A stretch of DNA of 64,000 nucleotides from DATGXB01 sp035298905 (GTDB lineage Bacteria > Cyanobacteriota > Cyanobacteriia > Cyanobacteriales > Nostocaceae): the NCBI GenBank assembly GCA_035298905.1, contig DATGXQ010000467.1, positions 1 to 64,000 on the forward strand, in the 5' to 3' direction. The notes below the pieces were generated by a model, which worked only from the letters and a program-made list of their open reading frames with translations, made no database searches and was not told the origin of the DNA. Of the stretch, positions 23,373 to 32,900 are shown in pieces. Both the position numbers and the translations under genes were made by a program. The first letter of the stretch is position 1; the number at the start of each line of letters is the position of its first letter.

Positions 23373-25238
23373 ATGACTGTAAAAGGCTGGGGACAGTCTG
23401 TGCAAAAAATTCGCAAATCTCTACAGCACTCGATTTTAGAAAACCATTTACTGTTTCCTGGGGTGTTGAGTGCGCTGTTCTCTATAGGATTATGGCAAGT
23501 AGGCGCTTGGGCTACCCTAGAATTACTGGGGTCTAATTTATTGTTCTGCACTCGTAACGCGCTGACTCATCCTAGTTGGGATTCACGTATTGTTGTCATT
23601 GGTATTGATGATGCTACATTGCGTCAATATGGGCAATTTCCATTATCGCGCGATCGCTACACTCAATTATTAGAAACTCTCGAAGCTTCTCCCCCAGCAA
23701 CTATCGGCTTTGATATTCTGTTTAGCGAACCCAGCAAACACGACGCAACACTAGCCGAAGCAATGGCCATCAATGGTCACGTAGTTTTAGCACTAGCTCC
23801 CAGTTTACAGAAACAAACTTTACGTCCTGTACCAACTCTCGATCGCGTTACTACTAAAGGTCACATTGTCAGCAATGCCGATTTAGATGGAGTCACCCGT
23901 CAATTTTACCTCTACATTGATCAAGTTCCTGCCTTTAGTATCAAGTTGGTGGAAGCTTACAACCATAGTTTACAGCAGACCGTTACCGCCAATACAAACA
24001 ATTTCCACAAATCACTGATTTCTATTCCACCTCTGCAATCAGGAGTAAAAGTACAATCAACATGGATTAACTGGATAGCACCAACTCAGCATATCCCCAC
24101 CTACTCCCTTGCTGATGTGATCCAGAAAAAAGTAGATACAGCCAAACTCAAAAATAAAATTGTCTTAGTGGGACTAACTGCCACCGGTTCAAACGATCCC
24201 TCAAAAACTCCCTATGAGCAAATACCACCAGTATCGGGTATTTATGTACACGCAGCAGCCCTAGATAATCTACTCAATCAACGATTTCTGCATAGATTAC
24301 CTTGGCTATGGGAACTGTTGCTATTATTTAGTATTGCTATTGCTGGGAGTTTGCTGCTCACTCCTGGAAAATTTTACCAACGCACTTTTGTTCTAGCATT
24401 ACTGCCTGTTATTTGGTTGAGCATCTCACTATTAGCTTTAACCATATCTCATCTTTGGTTGCCTACTGCTGCCCCCATCGGCACGATTTTCTTAACTGGA
24501 CTCAGCGTACAGTGGCAGGAACAAAAACAAAAACAACAATTAATGAGTTTGTTCGCTCGTCATGTTTCTCAGGAAACAGCAGCATTAATTTGGCAACATC
24601 GGGATGAGATTTTCCAAAATGGTCAATTAGATGCCCAAGAAATGGTAACAACGGTTTTATTTAGTGATATCCGCAGCTTTACCACGATTTCTGAAGGTAT
24701 GAAACCAAGAGAGTTACTCGACTGGTTAAACTCTTATTTAGGTGCGATGGCTGAGTGTGTGCAAAAACATCATGGAGTAGTTGATAAATACATTGGGGAT
24801 GCGGTGATGGCTATTTTTGGTGTTCCCTTTCCTCATACCCAAGCCGAACAAATTCAGCAGGATGCCATTGATGCTGTGTCTGCGGCAATTGCTATGCAGG
24901 AAAGATTAGTTTTGTTAAATCAAGAATTAGAACGTCTGGGCAAACCTACTATCAGCATCCGCATTGGTATTCATACAGGTTTAGTAGTTGCTGGCAGCAT
25001 TGGCGGCTCTCAAAGATTAAATTATTCTGTCTTAGGAGATGCTGTCAATATTGCTGCGCGGTTGGAACAACTTAATAAAAACACCACAGAGGGAAACCCT
25101 TATAATATCTTAATCAGCGAAACAACATTTCAGCTAATTAAACAGCACTTTCCTACCCAAAAAGTACAGCAGTTAAAGCTGCGTGGACGGCAACAATTAA
25201 CAATGATTTACTCTGTTACAGGCAAGCAGATCAAGTAA
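23373..25238 (+). CDS. CHASE2-domain adenylate cyclase
   Basis: A 621-aa class III nucleotide cyclase. A TM near 25-55 is followed by an extracytoplasmic CHASE2 sensor (about 60-305, with VIGIDDATLRQYGQFPLSRD and TIGFDILFSEPS), two or three transmembrane helices (about 308-385) and the catalytic domain (about 420-615). Metal-binding aspartates are seen in LFSDIRSFT and KYIGDAVMAIFG, and the LNYSVLGDAVNIAARLE strand supports adenylate rather than guanylate cyclase activity. cAMP production in response to an unknown periplasmic signal is the expected role. A FecR-domain gene follows 128 bp later. The pair recurs in cyanobacteria and may be a sensory unit. Confidence 0.92.
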   Translation: MTVKGWGQSVQKIRKSLQHSILENHLLFPGVLSALFSIGLWQVGAWATLELLGSNLLFCTRNALTHPSWDSRIVVIGIDDATLRQYGQFPLSRDRYTQLLETLEASPPATIGFDILFSEPSKHDATLAEAMAINGHVVLALAPSLQKQTLRPVPTLDRVTTKGHIVSNADLDGVTRQFYLYIDQVPAFSIKLVEAYNHSLQQTVTANTNNFHKSLISIPPLQSGVKVQSTWINWIAPTQHIPTYSLADVIQKKVDTAKLKNKIVLVGLTATGSNDPSKTPYEQIPPVSGIYVHAAALDNLLNQRFLHRLPWLWELLLLFSIAIAGSLLLTPGKFYQRTFVLALLPVIWLSISLLALTISHLWLPTAAPIGTIFLTGLSVQWQEQKQKQQLMSLFARHVSQETAALIWQHRDEIFQNGQLDAQEMVTTVLFSDIRSFTTISEGMKPRELLDWLNSYLGAMAECVQKHHGVVDKYIGDAVMAIFGVPFPHTQAEQIQQDAIDAVSAAIAMQERLVLLNQELERLGKPTISIRIGIHTGLVVAGSIGGSQRLNYSVLGDAVNIAARLEQLNKNTTEGNPYNILISETTFQLIKQHFPTQKVQQLKLRGRQQLTMIYSVTGKQIK

Positions 25239-25366
25239 TTTCATGGTCTAATTAGATGAATATTTATCTAAGTTATAGTAATATTTACAACTATTTTATG
25301 TGAGAATTTACTGTGTCAGGCTGGGATGCAACCAGCCAACTAACAAAGATTTAGGGTGTAGGTGTG

Positions 25367-26203
25367 ATGAAAGCTTTTTGGACAAGTAACTTGATATTTT
25401 TGGTGATGATTGGCTTAGTTAGTGGCCTTCATGCTTCTGCTGCCAATGATAAATTAGAAATTAAAGGCGATCGCTGGATACAGGTGCGTCGTCCCATTGG
25501 ACAAGTATTTTATACCCGTGGTCAAAAATCCCAACCTGCCCGTAACGGTATGCAACTCCAATCAGTTGGGGATACAATTACTACTAAACAAGGTTCTAGC
25601 GTAGTTTTAGCCATTGATATAGGTACTGGCTTAATTAAAGTTTCTGAAAATACAACAATAACTGTACAGAAACTCCTCACCGGCAAGAAAGGTGAACGCA
25701 TCACCGAACTTCAGGTCAAGACTGGGCAAGTTCGTTTGCAACTTCGTCCCTTAACTGATGCCAATTCCCGTGTAGAAATTCATACCCCGGCGGGGGTAGC
25801 TGGGGTGCGGGGGACTGACTTTGGTGTGAGTGTACAGCAAGATGGCAAAATGGGGGTCGGGACTCAAGAGGGTAGCGTAGCTACTAATGCTCAAGGACAG
25901 ACAGTTTTAGTTAAGGGTGGGTTCCAAAATCTGACCATTCCCGGACAACCACCTTCCCCACCAGTACCACTGCGGGAAGATACTCGTTTAAACATCAGTC
26001 AACTTGTAGCTAATGGTAGCAAAGTGAGAATTGTGGGTACTGTTGACCCAGTAAATTTACTGCTAATTGCCCAAGCACCTCAGAACATTGATGTTAACGG
26101 CCAATTTGATGTTACTGTTCCTTTACTCCCTAACCGCAAAGTAGAAGCGGTTGTCGTCACACCGTTAGGGAAAAAGCAACTATACCAAATCGCTGTTCCC
26201 TAA
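25367..26203 (+). CDS. Exported FecR-domain protein
   Basis: A 278-aa protein with a signal peptide (KAFWTSNLIFLVMIGLVSGL, cleavage probably after HASA at about 26). The FecR domain follows: GDTITTKQGSSVVLAIDIG, VSENTTITVQKL, LQVKTGQVRLQLRPL and the hallmark HTPAGVAGVRGTDFGVSV. The C-terminal part (about 200-278) is an Ig-like or beta-rich extension. In cyanobacteria FecR proteins are often paired with CHASE2 kinases or cyclases rather than iron transport, and that is the context here. ATG 25367 is chosen over the adjoining GTG at 25364; both share the upstream GGTGTAGG. Ligand unknown. Confidence 0.85.
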   Translation: MKAFWTSNLIFLVMIGLVSGLHASAANDKLEIKGDRWIQVRRPIGQVFYTRGQKSQPARNGMQLQSVGDTITTKQGSSVVLAIDIGTGLIKVSENTTITVQKLLTGKKGERITELQVKTGQVRLQLRPLTDANSRVEIHTPAGVAGVRGTDFGVSVQQDGKMGVGTQEGSVATNAQGQTVLVKGGFQNLTIPGQPPSPPVPLREDTRLNISQLVANGSKVRIVGTVDPVNLLLIAQAPQNIDVNGQFDVTVPLLPNRKVEAVVVTPLGKKQLYQIAVP

Positions 26204-26207
26204 TAGT

Positions 26208-26429
26208 TCAAACTGGTTCAGGGATAGTTTGGGGTATTGGGCCTGGTACAGTTTGCGGAATGGGACTTGGTACGGTTTCGGGGGGAATTGCTGGAATTGT
26301 TTGCGGAATAGTCCCTGGTACGGGTTCTGGTGCTGGTGCTGGGACAGTTGGGGGAGGTGCTGGTGTTGGTATAGGTTCTGGGTTAGGTATGCGCGGTTCA
26401 GGGATAGAGATGGAAACGGGGTAAATCAT
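26208..26429. repeat. Degenerate Gly/Pro-coding repeat tract
   Basis: A GC-rich imperfect repeat follows the FecR stop directly. Read on the minus strand it is a 73-codon proline-rich frame (PIPQTVPGPIPQTIPEPV); one plus-strand frame is glycine-rich (GPGT, GAGAGT, GSG). Neither has a convincing RBS or signal peptide. It may be a relic of a low-complexity C-terminal extension of the FecR protein or an independent exported Pro-rich peptide. I lean to a decayed extension. Confidence 0.4.
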
Positions 26430-27101
26430 CTTAATCTAATTGTTTTACCTCAACTTCCCCAACCTAAAGGATAAATCAAGTTCTTGACATCTTCCTAAAT
26501 GACTATAGCAATTCAAAATTGGGAATGTGGAATTTGATCAGGGTTGCAACTTTACAGTTATTAACTTCTTTTAGTAAATTAGTATGAGAAGCGCGATCGC
26601 ACAACTGAATATTAAGGATCAGTTTTGGGATGTAAGTATAATTTTATTCCTAGATTACTAACTTTAATTTATCTAACATTTGATGTAGCATCTTACTCAA
26701 CCGGGTTATCCATTGAGTTTATTTACTTTATTTACCCTATGCGGGATTAACTCATACCAAAATTTTGATATTTTGGTAATAAATGTGTAAAATAAGTCAA
26801 TACTAACAGTTTACACTGTATTTTTGAATCAAAAGCATACAGCATTGCTGTATCTATAAAATCTTAAATTAGGTTAGAAATTGCCTCAAGGAGAATCAAG
26901 ATTGAAAGTAGGGACACGGCATTAGAAACATTGTTGTCAAATAGAAATCTCACCTATGCCGTGTCCCCACCCCTATCAGGCTAGGCTTGTGCCATTGGGT
27001 TTGTTCACGTTTCATTTAGGATTGCTATAGTTTGAATAATTCTTATAGAAGGCATCTACAAAGACAATCTAAAAATCCTCTCACAGTAACTCTAATAACT
27101 T
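26430..27101. other. Gene-free spacer with several palindromes
   Basis: No gene is seen in this 670-bp stretch. It holds a hairpin TACCAAAAT / ATTTTGGTA (26755-26778), the palindrome ATACAGCATTGCTGTAT near 26837-26853, a MITE-like element at 26906-26968, and inverted copies of CTATAGCAAT at 26503-26512 and 27021-27030. Promoters of the toxin-antitoxin pair should lie at its right end. Confidence 0.6.
26906..26968. mobile_element. 63-bp MITE-like element (GGGACACGGCAT arms)
   Basis: Perfect 12-bp arms GGGACACGGCAT (26911-26922) and ATGCCGTGTCCC (26956-26967). A second copy in reverse orientation lies at 48480-48542 and shares the interior TATTGTTAT/CATTGTTGT region and the flanking AAGTAG. 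Non-coding, so presumably mobilised in trans. Confidence 0.65.
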
Positions 27102-27347
27102 ATGACAAATCTATTACAACAAGCTTTTGCTGCTGTCTCCAAGTTACCCGAAGCTGAACAAGATGCTATAGCTCAAGTTATTTGGGAACAATTAGCTAAA
27201 CGTCATCACTTACCGCATCAAACACCCATAGATTTTATGCAATTTGCGGGTATTGCAAATAGCGAAGAAGCTATGCTATTAGAAACGCTCGAAAGTGAAA
27301 TTTACGAACAGCGACTTTTAGATTTACAAAGACAAATTGAACTGTGA
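27102..27347 (+). CDS. Antitoxin of a VapBC-type pair
   Basis: An 81-aa protein beginning with LLQQAFAAVSKLPEAEQDAI, a helical motif shared by small cyanobacterial antitoxins of the 'addiction module component' type, then a linker and an acidic C-terminal helix (LETLESEIYEQRLLDLQRQI) suited to wrapping a PIN toxin. It overlaps the following PIN-domain gene by four bases. In such pairs the antitoxin neutralises the toxin and usually represses the operon. No DNA-binding motif is obvious from sequence alone. Confidence 0.75.
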   Translation: MTNLLQQAFAAVSKLPEAEQDAIAQVIWEQLAKRHHLPHQTPIDFMQFAGIANSEEAMLLETLESEIYEQRLLDLQRQIEL

Positions 27348-27754
27348 AAAAATCTTTGCTAGACACTAACATCTTATCTTATTTCTTGCGGGGTGAAACA
27401 AGAGTTGTAACAAAACTCCGTGAATATCAACAGTTTCATAGTTACTTGACTTTTTCTATTCTCACTTACTACGAGATTAAAAGCGGCTTGCTTTACAAAG
27501 ATGCACGCAATCTTCTGCAAAAATTTGAAATCCTCGCTAATAGTAGTGAAATTTTGCTACTTGATGTAGAAACAGCTAATATTGCAAGTTTTATCTACAC
27601 AGACTTACGACAAAAAGGTTTATTAATTCCTCCAATGGACTTACTAATTGGAGCATCAGCAATTCGACATAAGTGTATTTTAATTACTGCAAATGTCAAA
27701 CACTTTCAAAATATTCTTAATTTAGAATATGAAAATTGGACAGCAGAGAGTTGA
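27344..27754 (+). CDS. PIN-domain toxin, VapC type
   Basis: A 136-aa PIN ribonuclease. Acidic residues expected at the metal site are visible: Asp in LLDTNILSYFL near residue 7, Glu in YYEIKSGLLYK near 43, and Asp in MDLLIGASAIRHKCILIT near 100, with a conserved Asn/Lys region (TANVKHF) after it. It starts with GTG that overlaps the antitoxin stop (GTGA), a classic coupled arrangement. VapC toxins cleave tRNA or rRNA when freed from antitoxin. It converges on metK with an 11-bp gap. Confidence 0.88.
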   Translation: MKKSLLDTNILSYFLRGETRVVTKLREYQQFHSYLTFSILTYYEIKSGLLYKDARNLLQKFEILANSSEILLLDVETANIASFIYTDLRQKGLLIPPMDLLIGASAIRHKCILITANVKHFQNILNLEYENWTAES

Positions 27755-27765
27755 TTATTTTGAAC

Positions 27766-28950
27766 CTAAAACACCCCTACTTTATCCACCTTTTCCCAAG
27801 GTAAATCTAGGTCACTTCTACCGACATGACCATAGGCTGCTAACTTACGATAAAAACCACCTTTAGATTGAGAAGGTAAATATCTTAAATCGAATTGTTT
27901 GATAATTCCTGCTAACCGAAAATCAAAATGTTTCTCTAAAATTGTCGTAATTTCCTCATCAGAAATCTTCCCCGTACCAAAAGTTTCTACTTGCACACTC
28001 ACGGGTCGAGAAAGTCCAATAGAATAACTTAATTGTACTTCACATTCATCTGCTAATTTCGCCGCTACTATATTTTTGGCAGCATATCTAGCAGCATACG
28101 CACCAATTCTATCAATTCTTACTGGGTCTTTACCACTTAAAGCTGAACCGCTATGTTTAGAATATTCCCCATAGGTATCTATCGCATTTTTCCTACCAGT
28201 TAAACCGGAGTGAGTAGCGGGACCACCGACTATAAATTGTCCGTCGGGATTAATAAATATTCTAGTATTTTTATCTGGCTTAATTTGTTCATTTTCAAAG
28301 ACAGGATTAATTACTGTTTCTCGAATATCATCCCGTAATTCTTGTAAAGTAGGTTTTCCGGGTTTGTTTTGACTAGCCAGAACTGTAATACTATGGATTC
28401 TATGCGGTTTTCTATTTTTATATTCTACCCCGACTTGAGTTTTACCGTCTGGTGTCAGATAAGATAAAATATTTTGTTTTCTCACTTCACTTAATCTTTT
28501 TGCTAATTTATGTGCCAACCAAATTGGTAAAGGCATTAATGTATAGGTTTGATTACAAGCAAAACCAAAAACTGTTGCTTGGTTAGTAACGGTAATTTTT
28601 TCTATTTCCGCATCTGAGAGTTTTTTCTCATCAAATTTGCGAGTTTGTTCACTAGGTAATTCTGTTAAACTAGTCAAAATACTACAATTTTTGCCATTAA
28701 ATTCTGTTTCTCGATAACCAACTTGTTCTATTACCTGTCTCGCTATATTAGTAAAATCTACATTAGCATTAGGTTCAAATCTGGCAGATAAAAATACTAT
28801 TCCTGTAGAAACGGCACATTCTGTTATAATTCTGGCGTAGGGGTCTTGTTGTAAGAAACGGTCTACAATGGCATCACTAATTTGGTCACAAAGCTTATCA
28901 GGATGCCCTTCTGTTACCGATTCCGATGTTAACATGAAATCCTTTTTCAT
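27766..28950 (-). CDS. metK: Divergent S-adenosylmethionine synthetase
   Basis: A 394-aa SAM synthetase family protein. The N-terminal TSESVTEGHPDKLCDQISDAI keeps the active-site His and Asp. The later motifs diverge from housekeeping cyanobacterial MetK: the GDxGLTGRK motif reads THSGLTGRK (Asp to His), and the nonapeptide GGGAFSGKD reads SGSALSGKD. The C-terminus retains GRSDLDLPWEKVDK. It is likely a second, specialised or horizontally acquired paralogue, with the main metK elsewhere. The first ATG at 28950 gives the same N-terminal length as known MetK; a second at 28935 follows an AAGGA. It lies 56 bp downstream of the P-type ATPase gene on the same strand. Confidence 0.82.
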   Translation of the reverse strand: MKKDFMLTSESVTEGHPDKLCDQISDAIVDRFLQQDPYARIITECAVSTGIVFLSARFEPNANVDFTNIARQVIEQVGYRETEFNGKNCSILTSLTELPSEQTRKFDEKKLSDAEIEKITVTNQATVFGFACNQTYTLMPLPIWLAHKLAKRLSEVRKQNILSYLTPDGKTQVGVEYKNRKPHRIHSITVLASQNKPGKPTLQELRDDIRETVINPVFENEQIKPDKNTRIFINPDGQFIVGGPATHSGLTGRKNAIDTYGEYSKHSGSALSGKDPVRIDRIGAYAARYAAKNIVAAKLADECEVQLSYSIGLSRPVSVQVETFGTGKISDEEITTILEKHFDFRLAGIIKQFDLRYLPSQSKGGFYRKLAAYGHVGRSDLDLPWEKVDKVGVF

Positions 28951-29006
28951 AAACCCTCATTCTTTCTCTGCGTACCTTTGCGCTAACCTCTGCGTTACTC
29001 TGCGTT

Positions 29007-32000
29007 TCATCCTTCCTTTTTCGTCGGTAGGTAAATTGATTTAGTCGATTCATTAACTAATAACGGCAATATAGCACCCCCACTAATTACAGCTAAATCC
29101 ACCATATTTAAAGGTGTAAGCTTTAAAAGCCGCCGCAAAGGTGGGAACCCAATAGCTAAAACTTGCAAAGCAAAAGAACCAACAATGGCCGCATTTAAGT
29201 AACGATTAGATGGTAATTTCTCTTGATTAAAAATACTATGTTTTTCAGAACGACAGCTAATAGTATGTAACAGTTGCCCAGATGTTAAAGTTAAAAAAGC
29301 CACCGTGCTGGCATTGGCCCCCATGCCATATTTAGATAAGCCGTAACCATAAGCAGCTAAAGTGCCAGTAGATAATAAACTCGATTCAAAAAAGATTCTC
29401 CCAAAGTCGGATTTTTTAATAATTGGTTGTTCTGGGTTGCGGGGTGGTTGAGTTAAAATATCCGGTTCAGGTGCTTCCATTGCTAAGGATAAACTGGGGA
29501 AAATATCGGTAATTAAGTTTAACCATAATAGTTGTAAAGCGTTCAAAGGTTCACCCAAAGCTAAGGCTGTAGCGATGGTCATGACCATAATTTCGCTGAG
29601 ATTTGTAGAGAGAAGAAAATGTACAGATTTTCTAATATTGTTATAAATTGTTCTACCCCGACTGACAGCAATAATCATTGTTTCGATTCTGTCATCTTCT
29701 AAAATGATGTCTGCAACTTCTCGCGCTACGTCTGTTCCTCCTTTACCCATAGCCACACCAACTTGGGCTGCTTTTAGTGCTGGTGCGTCGTTAATACCAT
29801 CGCCGGTCATGGCTACGACTCGACCAGATGCTTGCAAGGCTTGGACTATTTGTAGTTTATTGCTGGGACTGATGCGGGCAAATACGTCCACTTTGTTGCT
29901 GAGTGCGGCTAATGCTTGGGGGGTGAGGTTATTGATATTGGAAGAGTCGAGAATCTCAACTTGGGTATGTCGATTTAATTCTAACTCTTTGGCGATCGCA
30001 TAAGCTGTAGGACTTTGATCACCGGTAATCATTACTGTATCAATTCCCGCAGTATGAAAATCAGTAATTAGGTCTTTAGCACCTGTTCTAATGGGGTCGG
30101 CCATCCCTACTAAGCCTAACCAAATTAAATCTGACTCATGGTTGCTATCAGGTTCAACGGCGGGACTATAAGCTATACCTAATACCCGCAATGCTTTCCC
30201 CGCTAAACGGTCATTTTCTATTTCTATTATCCTTCGGTCTTCGTCGGTAAATGGCACAACTCGGCCATGTTTCATCCAGCTATGGCAAAGCTGCATTACT
30301 TCTGCGGGGTTGCCTTTGACTGCAACCATCTGTTGACCGCTATCTGTTTGATGAATTGTACTCATCAAATTACGGTTTTCTGACCTTAAATTAGTTTGCA
30401 GTAAAGGATATTTTTCTCTTAAATTAATAACATTGACACCTGCATTTATGGCCATGTAAATCAGGGCGTTTTCTGTAGCTGAACCTGTGACAAGAAATTC
30501 ACCATTATTATCAGAACTAACTAGACTTTCGTTACAAAGTACAGAAATATGTATGAGTTGAATTAATTCATTATAGGTATATGGATTAATTTTTGTTTCC
30601 CCATTAATAAATTCATTTTCAGTAACTTGGAGATGTTGATTATTAATAGTAATCTCCACCACTGACATTTTATTTTCTGTTAAAGTGCCAGTTTTATCCA
30701 GGCAAATAGTTTGTACAGAACCCAATGCTTCCACAGCATTTAAACTGCGGACAAGGACATTATTTTTCCGCATATCGCGGATACCTAAAGCTAGGGTAGT
30801 AGTAGCAACGGTTGGTAAACCTTCAGGAACTGCGGCTACCGCTAAAGAAATGGATGATTGCAACATGGCTAATAAGCCATAACCACGCCACACACCTAAG
30901 CTAAATACTACACCACAAATTCCCATACTGAGAAAGACTAATTGACTGCCAACTTGGTCAAGTTGCCTAGATAAAGGGGTCTCCATTGCCGCAGCTTCAT
31001 CAACTAGCTGGTGAATTTTCCCCATTTCTGTGTATTTTCCTGTAGCTACCACTACAGCAATACCTTGTCCACTGGTAACAAATGTACCTTTATACACCAT
31101 ATTCAGGCGATCGCCTAATGGCACATCTACCCCTGTCAAAATCTGCGAATTTTTAGTAATAGGAATACTTTCCCCAGTTAAAGCAGATTCATCAATACTT
31201 AAATTATCAGCCTCAATTAATCTAGCATCGGCAGTAACAAAATTACCAGGTTTTAATAATAAAATATCCCCGACTGTTACATTTTCGGTAGGAATTTCTA
31301 AAGCTTGATTATCTCTAATTACCCAAGTTAATTTCTCCTCTCGATGTCGCAAGGAATTAATAATTTTTTCTGATTGACTTTCGGTAGTATAACCAATAGC
31401 TGCATTCAAACAAACTACACCTAAAATTACGACAGCATCAACTACTCCACCAGTAAAAATAGAAATTCCTGCCGCAACTCCTAATAAAGCTACAGGCAAG
31501 GATGTAAACTGGTCAATAATCATACTTAAATGAGAACGTGTTGCTGTCGCTGTTAATTCATTACGTCCATATTTACTCAAGTTCAGGGTAGCAGATGCAC
31601 TAGATAAACCCGAATTTGCGGAAGTATCTAAAGTTTGAATAATATTATTTACAGGCGTTAAATGCCATGAAGATTCTGTTAGTTGATTTGTAGGGACGGC
31701 TATCTGGTTACTTTTCGATGTTTTGGCGATTTTGGCTGGATTGTCTGCTTGATTAGATAGGACTTGCTGCTGATAACTAAGTAATGTCTTTTCAATTAAA
31801 GATGCAATGTGCTGAGGGCTATTTTCTGGTTGAAAAATAACCAGAATATTTTTAGTTAAAATATTGACAGAAACATTAATTATCTCTGGAAAATTAGAGA
31901 GCGATCGCTCCAAATATTTTTTCAGAGATGGTGAACGATAGAGTTGATTAATTTTGTATCTAGCTCTCCCTTTAACCTGTGTATGTATTGCCTGAATCAC
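29007..32000 (-). CDS. P-type ATPase with N-terminal HMA-like domain
   Basis: A 997-aa P-type ATPase. Residues 1-75 form a ferredoxin-like domain without the CxxC metal motif (KGRARYKINQLYRSPSLKKY). Then follow a cation_ATPase_N-like region (about 115-160), TGES in the actuator, VPEGLP in TM4, the phosphorylated Asp at about 432 in LDKTGTLTEN, MITGDQ and MTGDGINDAPALK. TM5-TM6 contain NLSE and WLNLITDIFPS, keeping the Asn and Asp typical of P2 Ca2+ pumps. The combination of a P2-like core with an HMA-like N-terminus is found in a bacterial subgroup. It overlaps the upstream 192-aa gene by 29 bp, so the two are co-translated. Ion unknown. Confidence 0.88.
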   Translation of the reverse strand: MIQAIHTQVKGRARYKINQLYRSPSLKKYLERSLSNFPEIINVSVNILTKNILVIFQPENSPQHIASLIEKTLLSYQQQVLSNQADNPAKIAKTSKSNQIAVPTNQLTESSWHLTPVNNIIQTLDTSANSGLSSASATLNLSKYGRNELTATATRSHLSMIIDQFTSLPVALLGVAAGISIFTGGVVDAVVILGVVCLNAAIGYTTESQSEKIINSLRHREEKLTWVIRDNQALEIPTENVTVGDILLLKPGNFVTADARLIEADNLSIDESALTGESIPITKNSQILTGVDVPLGDRLNMVYKGTFVTSGQGIAVVVATGKYTEMGKIHQLVDEAAAMETPLSRQLDQVGSQLVFLSMGICGVVFSLGVWRGYGLLAMLQSSISLAVAAVPEGLPTVATTTLALGIRDMRKNNVLVRSLNAVEALGSVQTICLDKTGTLTENKMSVVEITINNQHLQVTENEFINGETKINPYTYNELIQLIHISVLCNESLVSSDNNGEFLVTGSATENALIYMAINAGVNVINLREKYPLLQTNLRSENRNLMSTIHQTDSGQQMVAVKGNPAEVMQLCHSWMKHGRVVPFTDEDRRIIEIENDRLAGKALRVLGIAYSPAVEPDSNHESDLIWLGLVGMADPIRTGAKDLITDFHTAGIDTVMITGDQSPTAYAIAKELELNRHTQVEILDSSNINNLTPQALAALSNKVDVFARISPSNKLQIVQALQASGRVVAMTGDGINDAPALKAAQVGVAMGKGGTDVAREVADIILEDDRIETMIIAVSRGRTIYNNIRKSVHFLLSTNLSEIMVMTIATALALGEPLNALQLLWLNLITDIFPSLSLAMEAPEPDILTQPPRNPEQPIIKKSDFGRIFFESSLLSTGTLAAYGYGLSKYGMGANASTVAFLTLTSGQLLHTISCRSEKHSIFNQEKLPSNRYLNAAIVGSFALQVLAIGFPPLRRLLKLTPLNMVDLAVISGGAILPLLVNESTKSIYLPTKKEG

Positions 32001-32550
32001 TATTTTGCTGCTCCTGTAAATTCACTGAAAAAGTAGTGCTAGTTACGTTTACTAATTCTGATTCACCCTCAGCATTAAGTTTGACAAAAATATCAATAGC
32101 ATACCAAGCCAAAATATACCAAGGAATATCATCTAATTTCCATCCTTGTCTAATGAGTTGTCTGACTGCTAATATACCTACTCCTACAGGTAAAATCACT
32201 CGCAAATCAGCTACACCATTCGTCATTCTTGCTACATCTGTATTTAAGTCAGATAAGAGATTTAAAAAATTCTTAGCTGCATTTGTTCTACCATTTGTTG
32301 CATGAAGTTGAGATTTATATTTTTCTCTTTGTTCTTGATTACCCGTTGTTCTTTCCCATGCTTGGGTTATTTCTGACACTGCATTTTGATATCTTTCGGA
32401 AATAGCAATACCTTCTTTAATGGTTGATTGAACTATGGGTTGTTTTACTGCTTCGGCAATAGGTAAAATTACAGGTGAAAATAGTATTGCTGTTAACCCA
32501 TCAGCAATTGTCTGTAAATTAACTGATTGTAAATTAGGTGTTGAAGACAT
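31972..32550 (-). CDS. Unknown membrane-associated partner of P-type ATPase
   Basis: A 192-aa protein of unknown family. It has a weakly hydrophobic N-terminal stretch (LTAILFSPVILPIAEAV), a central charged helical region (SEITQAWERTTGNQEQREKY), then a hydrophobic pair (LRVILPVGVGILAVRQLI and IPWYILAWYAIDIFVKL). Its 3' end overlaps the ATPase start by 29 bp in another frame, a strong sign of coupled expression. In cyanobacteria and other bacteria HMA-like P-type ATPases are often preceded by small membrane genes like this. It may be an accessory subunit or regulator; no motif decides. Confidence 0.65.
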   Translation of the reverse strand: MSSTPNLQSVNLQTIADGLTAILFSPVILPIAEAVKQPIVQSTIKEGIAISERYQNAVSEITQAWERTTGNQEQREKYKSQLHATNGRTNAAKNFLNLLSDLNTDVARMTNGVADLRVILPVGVGILAVRQLIRQGWKLDDIPWYILAWYAIDIFVKLNAEGESELVNVTSTTFSVNLQEQQNSDSGNTYTG

Positions 32551-32900
32551 TTATCAATAGCTCCTGTGCTGAGACAATCACTATAGAACTGTAGTTAAGT
32601 CTATAGCTACTTTCATCACCCAAAAGTTACAGATGCCATGATCAGTTAGTGAGAAAAAATTCCCAATAGTTATTGTTATCTCTAGCCATGATAGACTTAA
32701 ATCGATTTTTTGCACTAAGGATAATTCTTTAGTTAGAGTTTACCTAAATTTATCAATGAGAATTACACCTTTAGACATATGCAACAGAAAATAAAACAGT
32801 TAACAATAAAATTAATTACATGATTGAAAATCTGGGTCATCTGTAATGGATTGATGCTGATTTTCCAGCTTAATAAAAATTTGTCACCCCAGAAGATAAA
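32551..32900. promoter_or_regulatory. Divergent control region, no gene
   Basis: An AT-rich 350-bp spacer between divergent genes (membrane partner of the P-ATPase, minus; PNPOx-like protein, plus). It must hold both promoters. A short CTATAG...CTATAG symmetry occurs near 32582-32609. No ORF or larger repeat was seen. Confidence 0.45.
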
